This document shows positions 39,549-53,530 of a DNA stretch of 64,000 nucleotides, one piece after another (within the stretch, counting starts at the first letter, position 1; every line of letters begins with the position of its first letter). A model generated the notes under the pieces. That model had not been told where the DNA came from. It did no database searches and was given only the letters and a program-made list of their open reading frames with translations. The position numbers and the translations under genes were made by a program. The DNA is from Brugia malayi (lineage: Eukaryota > Nematoda > Chromadorea > Rhabditida > Onchocercidae). Location: contig NW_025062475.1 in the NCBI RefSeq assembly GCF_000002995.4, positions 7,134,187-7,198,186 on the forward strand. Reading direction: 5' to 3'.

Positions 39549-41946
39549 CTACAATCAGTTTAGTGGAAAAAAGTACTTCATTTTCGGACAAGTTCAAATC
39601 ATTTATACTATTTCACTTACTATCTCATGCAAATTAAGTTAATTGGCATGAGAATATTACTCCTTTCATTTATAATTAATCAATGAGAAATTTTTTCGCG
39701 GACAATAAATAATGTGGATACAACAGGTAGAAAGTCGGAAGAGATAAAAAAATTACAAGATAAGGCAGGATAAAAGTATTCAAATACGAAGGAGCATAAA
39801 ACGGTAACAATATGTACTTTTTGGTCACTCACAGAAGGATGTGCGCTCTGGTCAATTAAATAATATTGTACAGAGCAATATAAGCTGTACAATAGTATTA
39901 CAAAGTAACAATGATACACCATCATGATATTATGTACCTAGCACATATTCAGGTAACCTCCGATTACCTTAGAGCTTTAAATGTATGCATATCACTGACT
40001 AATCACTATCAAAAATGAAATACCAGAACGGATAAATACTCATCCGTACCCGTCTCACGACACCCGTAGGAAAATCTAATCTGAAATTGCACTCACACTA
40101 TAAATCGTCGCAGTGTTTCTTACACTGTTGCAGCGTTGTAGTCTTGCAACAAGATTTTTTGTCTATTTTGTACTAACATCGAAAGCTGATCGTTGTACTA
40201 GTAAACGTGTTAAGTATGAAATGATTTGCTTTACGAATAGCATAGATTGAAATATATATTACAGTGTTATATTCTATTATATTACTTAGATGTTATATTT
40301 TAATTCATGTTTGTGCAATACAAAGAGTGAAGATTTTTGAGGAATATGACATGATTTGTTGCATAATTTAAATAATGAGAAGTGTAGTGATAATAAGGTA
40401 CAATGAATATGCTTAGAATATAAACAAATACAGCCTTTAATTGTGACACTATTAAAATTATTGAAATATAAATATCACAGTCATAAAAAAAAAACTAATT
40501 ATTTCGTATAACTCTTTCTTCCTTCTCTTTTCATATCCTTAAATTTAGATTAGTTAACTAAATTATTCTTTTTTAATTTTTGGAGAAAAAACTTGATAAC
40601 TCATGAAAATTATTTAATTTGGACATAAATTGTTTTTCATATTATAATTAGGCTTTCATATTACAATGAAGAAAATTATCGGATGATTTTACTCTCCAAT
40701 TTTAGGCACATATGAGCCACATATGTTATTGGAGCTTGTCTTTGGTTGATAACAAGTATTGTATTTTTTGCTTTCTTTGACTGATATAACGAAAATTTTT
40801 TCAGCGTCTTTTTCTGTTTTTTTTACAAATAATAGCAGGTTTTAGCATATAACTTTCATAATTAATTTCCATTATTACACTTCATATGTTAGGAAGTAAT
40901 ATAAGTGGACTTGAAAGTAAAAACAAAGGATGAGCGAAAAGTGTGAGAACTGCTACTTGATGTCAAATGTTCAGCAAACTTCTTGTTGAGAAATTAAAAT
41001 TGTAGTGAATATTTAAAGATCACTAGTTAATTGCAGTCTATTAGAAAATCATAAGGCAGAAGATAATATTTAAAATTTTAAACAGTAATTCATTTAGTTA
41101 ATGTTGTGGAAGACAATTTTCCTATCATTATTTGTTTGATTTTAGCAACATTTTCGGACCGTAATCAGAGATACAAAAACATTTCAGAGATGATGCAAAC
41201 TTTTTAAAGTTTTAAAATTTAAAAAGTTATTGTGATAACTAGCAGTAATACTTTATTAAATACATTTCAACAAATTTCACAAAAGAATTGAGAGATGGTA
41301 TAACACTAGCTAATTAATGAGTTATTCTTAACCACAATTATATTTTCACATACTTATTGAAATTACTTAAATTTAAAATCGTAGCACATCATTAATCATT
41401 GATGGTAACGAAACGATCATGAAGTGTTTATTCAGAAAGCAAATTAGAAGATTCCCTCAATTAATACTGTGCTATGTTTATGCATACATGTTCATAATAC
41501 AAGCATAACATATTAATGCCAGAATATTTAATGCAGCGGATTTCTTAATGACCTAGTGTGCACAGTTAACATTCTTCCACAAAGCACACCTGATTTCAGG
41601 AGCTCAATCTAAAGAGTGCAGCAATCATTATTAGTAACTGCAGAACATAAACAAATGACACAGATGCATCAGAGCCCTTCGTTTGTCTCTCTTCCTATCT
41701 TTTGTCCAATTGGAACTCTTGCAAAATTTTAATAAATGTCTTATTCCATGTTTGTCTAGTAATGAGATAATTATTTCATTATTTTCAAATTACTACAATG
41801 ATTACATTAATGATCATAACTAACATCGATAATGATAACAGGGGGCTCCTATTTCAACAATCCTAAGTTTTTTGCACTGAAAGTTGGATCGATCGTGATT
41901 TATTTGGTCAAATAACATCTTTATGAAAATTAGTATTGAATTTCAG
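39549..41946. other. Divergent intergenic region, INPP4 / chitinase-like
   Basis: Very AT-rich, about 2.4 kb, almost without open frames. Expected to hold both promoters; no element can be assigned with confidence. Confidence 0.5.
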
Positions 41947-44900
41947 ATGGTTTCATTATTAATGATCATTTGTGTCATGCATATATTTCTGGTCCTAGAT
42001 TGTCAGCCAATTATAAGCTGCTACTTCCAGTAATTTTTTTCTTTGTTTCTAGAAAATTAGTGCCGCATTATCATTTTCTAATGTAAGATATTTATTCCAG
42101 CAAAAGGTTATCAGTTACAATCCACCTGAAGTTCAATTTCCACTTTTAGAAGAAATCAGTGTATTTTAAATTCACTTAGAAGCTATTTTCTTAAATACTA
42201 TTAATAAGTACTTAAAGGATGGAAAATCCATCTCTAAACTATTTGGAAGAAAATTTATGCACTCATTATAACCTGATCGGCTCCTGTACAATCGATGAAC
42301 ATCACCATGTCATCTTGCCTAATAGGAGCGCATTGGCTACCACAAGAGAGTGGTTGTATGATCAACGGCCATCTCCTAAGCTGTTGATTACTCTTACACC
42401 TGTCAACAGTCGCATGTCACATCTCGTACGTTTGCTCTTTCATAACTTTCATGTCTTATTTTTTGATAATTTGATATTTCGACTGCATCAATTACTTTAA
42501 TATATATATTGATTTCTGTGGAGTCTCCCTCTTCTTTCTCTTTCTTCTTTCAGTTTTTCCTCATTCTTTACCGAAATATTTTCTTTTTTATTTTGGCACT
42601 ATCTAGTCATTTTATATGCTGCAGTAGATTTTTTTGGAGCTTAAACTACAGTTGTCTTTTCTCAAAAAATTATATCAGGCTATATTATTCTTCCCAAATG
42701 CCTTCAAAAGGATAGTATTTTGATATTATATGGATTGCTTCATTTCAGGTCTCCAAATGTTAACGAGGTAAAGAAAAAAATTAGTTTTCAGGTAAAAAGC
42801 AGTGAACTACGAAAAAAACTGGTAGAAAATGTAACACGGTACTTGGTTGCGAACGAGTTGAGCGGTTTCGACATTGACTGGGAGTTCCCAGTATGGAGTC
42901 GGGATGCACAGCCCACGGATAGAAAAGGTCTGTCTGTCCTTATCAAAGTAAGTCCTTTGCGCATTATCTTAACAGCATCATCGCAATCCTTTATTTTTGA
43001 GGAAGTGCCTTTTTGAGAGTTCAATCAATAAGAACGATTAATATTTTCCCAGTCTTTTTAGGAATTGCGGGAAAGTTTCGATCAGGCGAAACCCAATCTA
43101 CTGTTAAGTGCAGCAGTGGCTGCACCCGCTCCAATCGCTAATAAGGCTTATGATGTTAATCCATTCAACAAGTTGTTCTTTCATAGTCTTTTCTTTTTGA
43201 AGTCTTTGATTACCAGCTGATTGTTATTTGTTCAACTTCATTACAAATATGACATAATAGCACCACTGTAGATGGAATTCCACAGGCTAACTTTAAAATG
43301 CTAATCTTGACTATTAATAATTAAATTTAAGAATTGTGGGAGTTGTTGTGGAAGATTTGAAAGTTTAAATTATTACTTAGAGAGAGAGACTCGTTGGATA
43401 TAGATGTAAATATGTGGAGTAAGAGAGGAGTATAATAATTTTCTTACTAGTAGAAGCAATAGTACAATGACTTGATAGGGAATTGAAGTTGACTCTCCTC
43501 GTTCTTGGTAAAAAGCACATACAATGTCCCCTCTCAAAAAGGACATACATACAATGTCTCCTTATATAGCAAGCAATATACGTATATAAAGTATATGATT
43601 TACAATAAGTGGTTAACCCTACCGAAAGAATAATCGGTCTAACAAAGAACTGTTGATCTGGTTTACAAGCAGTTCTAATTACTAGCTGACAAGCATCAAT
43701 TAAGCAAAAGTTGTTAACCTCATTGATTCAACGATAATTTACAATTAGTGGCGGCATTACACCGAGGTCAATTAAATGAGGAGCTGATAGCGTGTAAGCG
43801 ATATATAAAAGATTTACAGTCTAAACATAAGATTGGAAACAAAGAGTTCAAGGTATAAACATTACTTGCAAAAGTTCATATACTATATTTCTTACTTGTA
43901 TTTTCAACTCTCGTATAGCAATTTAGAGATTCGCGATATTAAAATCCGCGACAGTGATTTAACTAACAGGAACCTTACATATGTATGGTTTTCCTTTCAG
44001 GTATTTGGACTACGTTCAAATCATGAATTACGACTTTCATATGTACTCTAAATTGGAACCTTGCACAGGTTTTAATGCACCACTGTTTTCTAAACAGTAT
44101 GAATTTGGAATACTCAGCAAAATGAATTCGGTTAATTTGCAATTAATCTCATTATAGAAGAGTTATGACATGAGATTTAAAATGAGTACTCAAAATGAAA
44201 ATGATTAGTATTCAGGATTATTCGACACAGCATTGGCTCGAAAGGGGTCTTTGGGCCAACAAGACCATATTCGGCATACCCACTTACGGACGTGGCTACA
44301 CACTTCTTAACAAATATTTTCACTTCCTCTACGCTCCAGCTGTCGGACATGCAAATATTGGTGCTGCCTATCCATTTGTCAAGGCATTTTTCATATAAAA
44401 TTTTAATTATAACACTTTCATTTATTCATACTTGCACAAAATCCATTTTGGACTATGAAGTGTACATTGAATTTCATAAAGTTCGGTTACAAAAGCCTCT
44501 AACTAAGAACGATTTAGCACTCGGTTAATTAATATCAAATAATAATAGCTTGTTAAATTAGAACTGAAAAAATGAAAAGTTCGATAAATTGTTAGTACTA
44601 ACTGCAAGAAAAGCTGTATGAAAGATGTGGTTAATTTAGCTGAAAGGATACCGCAGAAGGTTATATCCAAAAATGAATTATGACGATACCCTATTATATC
44701 ATCTCTTTAAAGTGAACGTTAGCTATCATTGGTCACTGCAACACTTGCTTCCGATAAAAGTTCTTGTTCCCATTTTCTTTCATAATGCTTCTGTCCCTTA
44801 GAAAAGTTCTTTTGAGGTGTGCAATCTAACGAAAACAAAGAATTATAAATATGTGTTTGATGAGAAGACACGATCGGCATATATACATGGTGGTGATCGG

Positions 44901-45188
44901 CAATGGTTGGGGCTAGAAAATCCAATAACGATGTTTACGAAGGCGAGCTACATAAAAACATACAATCTTGCCGGTATTATGATATACGACCTGGCATCTG
45001 ATGACTATAAAGTATTGCTTGTTACTCCCTGTTTGTAAGATTATATTAAGCGTTTCGTATTCTTCTATTTGTTGCTTCAGCACTGAATACTTAGTTTTTT
45101 TCAGGGAGTGTGTAAGCGGGGAACATATCCATTAATAAAAGCAGCCAAAGTGGCAATATGTAATGAGAGACAAAAGATGAATCGATAA
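41947..45188 (+). CDS. Secreted GH18 chitinase-like protein
   Basis: Nine exons: 41947-42029, 42053-42082, 42218-42425, 42792-42947, 43062-43171, 44001-44096, 44209-44377, 44802-45011, 45105-45188, every phase matching, 381 residues. Residues 1-20 form a signal peptide (MVSLLMIICVMHIFLVL), followed by the CYF start of a GH18 barrel. Other barrel blocks: NLCTH, SGFDIDWEFP, LLSAAVAAP, YLDYVQIMNYDFH, TIFGIPTYGRGYTLL, AGIMIYDLASDDY. The catalytic motif DxxDxDxE reads SxxDxDxE: the acid Glu and two Asp are kept, the first Asp is Ser. The usual barrel Trp near the C terminus (MVWA.D) is Tyr. No chitin-binding module or Ser/Thr-rich tail. Probably a weak or lectin-like chitinase relative; activity cannot be read from sequence. 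ATG 41947 follows a TTTCAG that may be a trans-splice site. The 30-base exon 2 is placed by phase only. Confidence 0.85.
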
Positions 45189-47510
45189 CATTAAGTGCAT
45201 AGTTATCAGAAAGTAGCAGAAAACAGTGATGGAAGAAAAAAAGGAATACTTTTAAAATGTTTCTGTATTCAAGTTAGTGAAATGAACAGTTAACACTTTT
45301 GCTACTAATAAATATAACTGTCCCGATTCCAGTGTTTCTCTCATTCATAATCTTATCAATAAAAAGCTGCATTACTAAATAGCACTGGGATATTTCAGAG
45401 TCAGCAAACTTGAGTGTAACTGCTAAAGCATCTGATGCTATAAAGCATGCACATAACGGGTCCAAATCAAAAACTATAGTGAATTTTGTCAATAACAGAA
45501 CAATATAGGGAGTTTATGATGCATTTGCTATTAATTAAAAAAAAAGCTTTTCATGTCTTAACCCTTGTTCCAAGTAACTAACTCTTCTGATCAAAATGTC
45601 TTTTTCGGATTTTTTGTGGTACATAAAATCAATCAAACGATAAATTATGATCGGTTCTGTAAAATTATTCCTTCTAAGATTGATAACTAAGTATATTAAC
45701 GCTACAAAAATACAAGGTACATTCCTTTTATATCTTAGCCTACTTGTCTGTCCGCTGGCATCTGTGAGTGATGAAGGTTCTGAAAACATTTCAAATTTCT
45801 ATTGATCAATAAGTAGCCTTGATGTAAAAATTAGTCTCTCCACTCCATTCATAAACTGTTTAAGAACACAAAATAAAATTATACTCCAAAGCTACTCATT
45901 TTTTTTATTAACAGTTCATATCCGATTCATTTCCTTGCTATTTATCTCTCTATGATTATTTGCTTTTCAGTCAGTCCCCTCAATAATACATTTTTATTCA
46001 AACTTTCTATATTCGAAAAGTTTTCAGTCCGTATTCATTGAAGATTAAGCACATATATGCAACAAGCGAATAAATAATGCATTAGATGGTGAACTTAAGT
46101 TATAAACTTAAATCATAGAAGTAATGAGTAATTTTTTACTGTAAAAAGTCAAAAGTAATGAGTAATTTTTTTTCACTGTATTTTCATTTATATTGGGTAG
46201 AAATTATTATCCCAATGACTTCATCGATGAGAGTTCCTTTTTCAGTGGTAATAAATTTCAAGCAAAAAGATATCTGAAAAAGAGTTGAATATTCGGTGCG
46301 TCATTGAAAATAGAAATATTAATTGTGCGACTGCACAATGCGTGACAACTCTTGCTATTTGAAAGTAATACTCCGTGGAAATTATTTAAAGAGAGTCCAT
46401 ATCCCAAACAAATTTCGAAGCAATGAAAACATCATCTGTGCAAAATAGACATGCTTGCTATCCAAAGCATGCTCTAAAGAAAGAACTTACAGGTGCAGTG
46501 ACGAATGGCATCACAATATTCGATCGATTATTGGTCGATGTCCCGTCATTTTCGATATACAATTGGTAATTATCAACTTATGTGCCTGCCTTTGCAATCA
46601 GCAACGGTATTATAAACTGCTTACATCATCACTTTCGGTCTTTACATTAATATTACTCACCACCTCTATTTCTTTTTCATTTTTCAAGATGGTTTTGGTG
46701 GAAAAGCTAGATGTATTTTACAAGAATTATGTGAAGTCATGGGAAACAAGTGGAGATGACCTAAAACTTGGATCTTCATCCAAAGAAGCTGAAACCTGGC
46801 CGACCCGAATTTAAAGCAGATTTGTCGCCTGGAGTGGAGATAATCCATGCTGTTAATCGACCCTCGAGAACTAACTTGACGGAAGTAAAGAATACATCAC
46901 CAACATGAGCAGTACAACTGTTTATGACCTGTTCTGCACGAAGGCTCTAAAGAATGATAAATAACATTACAGGACTGAATGGATATCCGATCATGACTAA
47001 AATGCATTTAAAAAGAACGGGAAGTGCACTCGTGAATAAATGAACAAATACTTTGGCGATATTACATGCTGGAAGAACTAACTGCAGAAGCGAAAATAGT
47101 TGCACATTGAGGGCAGTTAACCCATTAGTCAGTTGCTAATCCCCCATTCTTTTATGTTATGTTCATGTAATTAGAGTAGGAATGAAACGAACAATCCATG
47201 GCAACATCTAGATTACCATAACCATCCCTAATAATTCGTATCTTCTAGCACCTCCAGAAATATCGCACGCTTGAATAACTACATTCCCACGAACTTGCAC
47301 ACAGCTCCTCGCTTATTCCGGTTGTCTTTTTCTTAGCTATTAGGTTAATACTCGAATTGCAAAAATAGTGTAGGGAATGAAATTATGATGGAATGTCTTA
47401 ATAATAATAAAATAATCTTCAGTATTTGCGAGATAGGAAATAGCGTAACACGAATTATATGAGTAAAATGTAATATCTGCTTGTAAATAAAAGGAAAATA
47501 TTTCAGAGGA
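45189..47510. other. Region upstream of the Mn-CDF gene
   Basis: Mostly non-coding. A short open stretch after TTTTTCAAG at about 46689 encodes a lysine-rich start with GSSSKE, then shifts frame into a segment ending VNRPSRTNL (to about 46880). It resembles the first coding exon of the following transporter gene and may be a decayed or alternative first exon. Nothing else seen. Confidence 0.4.
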
Positions 47511-50500
47511 ATGGCAGGTGGTGGGTCAAGTAAAGAGTTACGGGTGCCTAAAGTGAACGGTACTACGACTTTAGATGGTTTGAGAGATGTGAATAGACCG
47601 ATGAACTTTAAACTTCCTCATTTCAATGATAACGAAGAGGCCGAGACGAGTGAAGATGACGAAATTGCGTTAGTTACTATTTTTACAATTTGTTTCTGTT
47701 ATAAGGTTAGCCATTAGAGATTACTACATGTAGTAGTGCCACTTATCTTTCTCTGAAAAATCTTATGTAAGGTATAAGATCAGAATAAAATAATAGTGTT
47801 TACATCTCTCAAGGTAAGACTTTCGACATACATATTCATCCTCTCTTCTCTACGTGACTGAAAAGGTAGACTTTTTTAAAAAAATGAGTAAATCTGCAAA
47901 GCTATCGTTTTGCTTTGCGAAGTTCTCTTTCAAATTCATTCTGTAAGAAGATTGCATTACTGTTGATAGCAAGTTTCAATGAACTGTCAGGGAATATAAG
48001 AGCAATAAGGAAAGTGTAGAGAATGGATAGATTAACAACATGCAAACATTTTACAAAATTGTGTATGTGTTATTTAGTCACATGCATTACCATTTCATAT
48101 GGAAATTTCGAAAATTAGATAGGGAAGAAACTTCCGGACACAATTCGTTTTAGGGTTTTGATCTGAAATTAGATCTTAACCTATACCTTATCAATTTGAA
48201 GTACAGAAAATGCTATATTTTTTTCTGGCTGTCGCTAACTATGACAAGACTATGAAGAACTGCAAATATTGCGATGTGTGAACATGGGAACCCATGTGAT
48301 ATTTTATTAAGGGACCACTTGCGTGGTTCTGCATCATTTTTTTTTTTTTTTTTTGAAAATTAACTTCGAAATGAACTACAAAGAATGCAAAATGTATCTG
48401 GTAATGTTAGCAGGGAAATTTGAATTTATTTTCGGTGCTAAATGTGATAAATATTCGAAGTTTAAAGTTAAGTAGCAAATATGACAAGTTTAAATTTAAA
48501 AGTACCGTGTAAAAAATTTACGTACTTGGTTTTTTTCTTTATTTTTTTGGTCATGCTTATTTCAGATTTTGTCCTAGTACAGGTCATATAACAACGGAGC
48601 AGTTACTTGATAGAAAGACGACTCTTCCCCACAATAGTTACAGTGCGTCTTCCATCGGGATCATGTTTTCCCATCCATCGCTTTTATTGAATAGGAATCC
48701 AAAACGAGTGAGCAAATTTTATCGAAAACAGTCGGATCTTGTGGAGAATTTCAAGAAAGATAGCACTGCCATCGAAGTTTATTTTTTAACATTCATTAAT
48801 TTTTTTTACCATTCTTATTTGGAATATTTACGGCTAGTAAATCACTACATAATACGTCATTGCAACTAATTTCCTCATTTACTAGTAATTAGCCAGTTCT
48901 GAATTCTTGTTATTAATAATCCAACTTTGTGCACAAAGCATTCAACATGTCACATCCTCGAAGGCAATAGAATTGTTTCCTTCCTTACATTTTATCGTTG
49001 TTTTCTTCAGGAGCACCGGCGACAGAGACAAAAAGGACATAGTTCGGAACAGAGTATTGAAAATTACATGGAATCCAAAATGATGTTGCTTGAGGGAAAT
49101 TCCAATTCAGAAAAAGCATTTTTGAAAAGCGCTTCAACAAAGGGTAAACATAAGACACCTGCAGTGAGAGTAAAAAAGAAAAGGTATATTAAAAATTGTT
49201 TTGAAATTTTTTTTCATTTTTTCTGTTTACATCCCATTTTTTTCTTGGCTTTTTTAGAATAAAACCCTCAAGGAATAAATCGGCGGACAAGGCGGCGCGA
49301 TGGTTGGCCATGACTACTCTTATTGTTAATGTTTCTTTAGCCGTAGCTAAGGTTGTTATTTGACTCATTTATTAACATTTTTGGTAGTTTTTATGGTGAT
49401 TTCCTATGTATCCATTTTTTCTATCACCTTTTAATTGGATCTACTGGCAGCTATTGCAGACTGCAGCAGCATATCTCTCCGGTTCATTATCAATAATTTC
49501 TTCGTTAGTTGATTCAGCTGTCGATATTACTTCGGGTTTAGTGATTTGGTTAACGGCTCGTGCTATTAGGAAACGAGATCCATATATGTATCCCAGGGGA
49601 AGGACACGTTTGGAACCTATTGCTTTGGTTAGTTTTTCAATCTCATTATTTCTTTTTGTTACTGCATCATTTTTTAAGAAAAAAAATTTCGCAGTTTATC
49701 AACGCTGTGCCCCAATTTTACTGCTCTTATTAAAGATTAATTCTCATTAAAGACTGTTAAAGATCAATTACACTGATTGATTTCCTACTTATTTCTCTCC
49801 ACAGTTTGAAACTTCTAATAGTAATAAAACTAATAGAAGACATTTGTAGATAATTGTAAGTGTTATAATGGGAGTGGCGTCAGTACAAATGGTCGTGCAA
49901 TCATTGGAATCAGTTGTCAATGATACGGTTGATCCAAGAGTGGATGTTGTTTCGTTGTTCATTATGGTTGCTATTATATTCATCAAATTTGCTCTCATGC
50001 TTTTGTGTAAAAAGTTAGTTGAAGTTTCACATAGACTTAGTGGAATAGGAGTTATGATAATTGATATTAAATCCACTTACGGCCTTGCTTAGTATACAGT
50101 TATGCCAGTTCTGCTTCTTTTGTGGTATACATTACAGTCAGTAACTGGATAATCCTATTAACTTTTCCGTTAGTGTTAAGGTATTGCGGAAACAAATGGC
50201 TTATCTGACTCTTTTTAGATTTGATTATAACTCTTCAGTAGCAGTGCTGGCGCAAGATCATTGGAATGATTGTATATCCAATACAGTCGCTATAGTGAGT
50301 TTTCAGCAGTTAGTTTGTCCAAATTCCATACTATCCTGTACTTATTTTTTTGAAGATTTGTGAGTTATATGGTTGCTATTTTCATTGCTTTCTGTTTGCT
50401 TACGGAAACTTCCTGAATTCAGTTATAATAAACAATTTTTTGCAGCTATGTGCTTGGGTCGCATCTAATTACTGGATGTATTTTGATCCGATTGGTGCTA

Positions 50501-51067
50501 TTGTTGTATCCATATATATTGCCATTACATGGTTTTTCACTGGAAAAGAGCACTTAGCGATGCTTTCTGGCAAGTCGGCCAAACCAGAGTTCATTAATCG
50601 TATAGTGAAGGTTGTTTGTTTCTCCTTAATTCCATCGCTATGCTTAGTAAGTATTATGTTTGGATAACTGTTGTTAAAGATATCCCGTGTGCTATACACT
50701 GGTTCCTTCACCGAATACAACTGTGAATAAATTAATGACATGATGGGTGAAGGAAGCTAATCTACCGTCAGTCAATCTGTTAAGCCATTGCTTCTAGGAG
50801 TAAGTGAAGGTTATAAATTTACAGGTGTGTGTCGAGCACGACAAGCGAATAGATTATATCGATACTGTTTACGTATACCATTTCGGCACACGTTTTCTAG
50901 TGGAAGTTCACATTGTGATGAATCCAGACATGACACTTCGAGAGTCACATGACATTAGTGAAGCACTACAGACAAGTATCGAAAGTTTGGCGGAAGTAGA
51001 GAGAGCTTTCGTCCACTGTGACTACGAGTATGACCATCTACCTGCTGATGAACATAAAGTTGTGTAA
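47511..51067 (+). CDS. Mn-type cation diffusion facilitator (SLC30/MTP family)
   Basis: Nine exons: 47511-47668, 48566-48776, 49011-49183, 49258-49351, 49460-49627, 49850-50013, 50219-50294, 50446-50610, 50825-51067, all phases consistent, 483 residues. About 180 hydrophilic N-terminal residues precede six predicted membrane helices. Helix 2 has DSAVD and helix 5 has DHWND, the DxxxD pair that marks Mn2+-CDFs rather than Zn types (HxxxD). Between them lies YPRGRTRLEP, and FDPIGA follows in helix 6. The cytosolic C-terminal domain carries the HIVMNPDMTLRESHDI block and ends with ERAFVHCDYEYDH, as in plant MTP8-11 and the related nematode proteins. Predicted role: proton-coupled export of Mn2+ from cytosol into Golgi/endosome or out of the cell. 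Confidence 0.92.
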
Positions 51068-52035
51068 GAATTGTTGTTGCCTGCACTTCTATTTAGCTTG
51101 ATTATCTATTGTTTGTGCGACATATCTACTCCATCTTGGATCCGACTGATTACAGTTTTAAATATGCAGTTAAATGTAGCAACATATGAACCTAAAACTT
51201 TTAATCAAGTAATTTTAGTCGAGTGCATACGTTATGTTAACTGATGAATGTTCTGTGCATTATAATTTGTTATCCAGTTTCTCTCTGCTGAGATTTTATT
51301 TGCATAGTCAATCACTTTTAGATTTCTATTAAGTTAAGAGGTTTACATGGATTAAGACTAATTTACTTTTAATTATTAAACCCGGTGTGAATTATCACAT
51401 GTGCTATTTGGTCGATGTTTAATGTGTAGGGTATTGATATTTGAAAATTCTTGTTGTGATGCCATTTGTCCCATGATTTTGTCATACAGAATAATAGTGT
51501 GCATAATTTTTCTACGATATGATAAGTTTGTGGTTCTTTTGTGATAGTTTTCGAATTACTCATTCATGCTCCATAAATCATAATTTACTGGAGCGATAAA
51601 AACAAGTTCACATCAATATCAGTTAAAGCAATTAAGATTTCTTGTGTTATATAGGTATGCACTTGTGTGTCATGTATGTGTTGTTACTGACAGTTTTTGT
51701 GTTACATTATGTGTTAACGTATATAGCCAGTCTATTAGAATATTTGTTGCCTTTCACGATGATAATGCAATCGTAATATGATGGTATATATGAAATGCTC
51801 TGTTATACGTTGGAAATTTGTCGTATTTTTATTGCATTGTAAATGAAAATTTAAAAATCATTTTTAAATTTTGCTAATAAGCAAAGGAAATAGCATGTGA
51901 ATGGGATTTCGGTAGATATAGATGAATGAATGAATGAATAACACACTGATATATCTGAGATAATGGAAAAACTTTAATAAAGAGTTTACTTATTACTTTA
52001 TATCATGCTCATTATACTAATTATAATTGTTGATT
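51068..52035. other. Intergenic, Mn-CDF 3' flank to rDNA remnant
   Basis: AT-rich, no coding frame. A short GAAT tetranucleotide run lies at about 51921-51940. rRNA similarity begins abruptly near 52036. Confidence 0.5.
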
Positions 52036-53530
52036 ATCCAACGTGGATAACTGTGGAAATTCTAAAGCTAATACATGCGCCAAGGCTCCGAATTTTAGAC
52101 GTGCGCATCTATTAGATTAAAACACCAATCAGGTTATTAATTAATCCGTTAATTGATGACTGTGAATAGTTATGGCTGATCGCATGGTCTTATACTGGCG
52201 GCGTATCTATCAAGTATTTTCAGCGATAGTTTATGTGCCTACCGTGGTTGTAACGGGTTGCGGAGAATAAGGGTTCGATTCCGAAGAGAGAGCCTGAGAA
52301 ACGGCTACCACATCCAAGTAAGGCAGACACTTGAGATAACGTATCACTCTCAGAATGAGGAGGTAGTGATGAAAAATAACGAGACCTTTCTCTTTGAAGC
52401 CGTTTATCGGAATGCTTACAATTTAAACCTGTTAACGAAGATCTATGAGAGGGCAAATTTGGTACCAGTAGCCGCGGTAATTCCAGCTCTCAGAGTGTAT
52501 ATCGTCACTGCTGCGGTTGAAAAGCTCGTAGTTGGGTCTGCGTCTCAGGACCTGATCCATCCATTGGATGAGAACTAGGCTCCTAGGGTAATATTACCAG
52601 TTTTCTATACGTTATCTTGATTCAGTACGGTAGTTGGCAAATTTACCTTGAAAAAAGAGTGCTCAATGCGGGCTAATGCCTATTCATGCATGAAATAGGA
52701 TCTCGGTTCTATTTTGTTGGTTTTCTGATCTGAGATAATGGTTAAGAGGAACAGACGGAAATTCGTATCGCTGCGTGAGAGCTGAAATTCTTGGACCGTA
52801 GCGAGACGTACGACTGCGAAAGCATTTGCCAAGAATGTCTTCATTCAAGGACGAAAGTCAGAGACTCGAAGGCGATCAGATACCGCTCTAGTTCTGACCG
52901 TAAACGATACCAACTTTCCGTCGGCGGTAAATACGCCTTGACGGGAAACGAAAGTTTTTCGGTTGTTGGGGAAGCATGGTTGCAAAGCTGATGGACCCTA
53001 CTTAATACGAGAAGATTCACCTGGCCCGGTGAGGATTGTCAGAATGAGAGCTCTTTCATGATTCGTGGTTGGTGGGTGCATGGTCGTTCTAGGTTGGTGG
53101 AGTGATTTGTCTGGTTTATTCCGATAACGAGGAGACTCTAGCTACTAAATAGTTACTGGATAATTTTATCGTCCAGACAACTTCTTAGAGGGACAAGCGG
53201 TGTTTAGCCGCATGAAGTTGAGCAATAACAGATAACAGGTCTGTATGCCCTTAGATGTCCAGGGCTGCACGCGCGCTACACTGGAGGAATCAGCGTGCTG
53301 TAACCATTACCGAAAGGTATTGGTAACCCCTTGAAAACCATCCAATTATTTTCCTTGAACAGGAATTTTTAGTGTAAGTCATCAACTTACGTTGATTACA
53401 TGCTTGGTACTGAGCTGTTTCGAGAAAAGTGGAGACTGTTGTTTCGATACCTTTGAAGGGTAGAGACTCTTTGGTGGAAGCAGGCAAAATCGTAACAAGC
53501 TTTCGTAGGTGAACCTGCGTAAGGATCATT
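52036..53530 (+). pseudogene. Degenerate 18S rRNA gene
   Basis: Similarity to nematode 18S starts at the block CGTGGATAACTGTGGAAATTC and ends with GTAGGTGAACCTGCG..GGATCATTA near 53530. The first 100 or so bases of 18S are absent. The 530-loop, normally GTGCCAGCAGCCGCGG, reads GTACCAGTAGCCGCGG at 52462-52477. Around 52991-53015 a conserved block that normally runs from the AAACTTAAAGAAATTGACGG motif to the ACACGGGAAAACTCACC motif is replaced by about 25 unrelated bases. Many further changes are C to T or G to A. A functional gene would not tolerate these, so this is an rRNA pseudogene. Several open frames inside it are chance. Confidence 0.93.

Noticed and set aside
52258..52991. Open frames of 66-106 codons inside the 18S remnant
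   Set aside because: They fall on recognisable 18S sequence; chance frames in rRNA.
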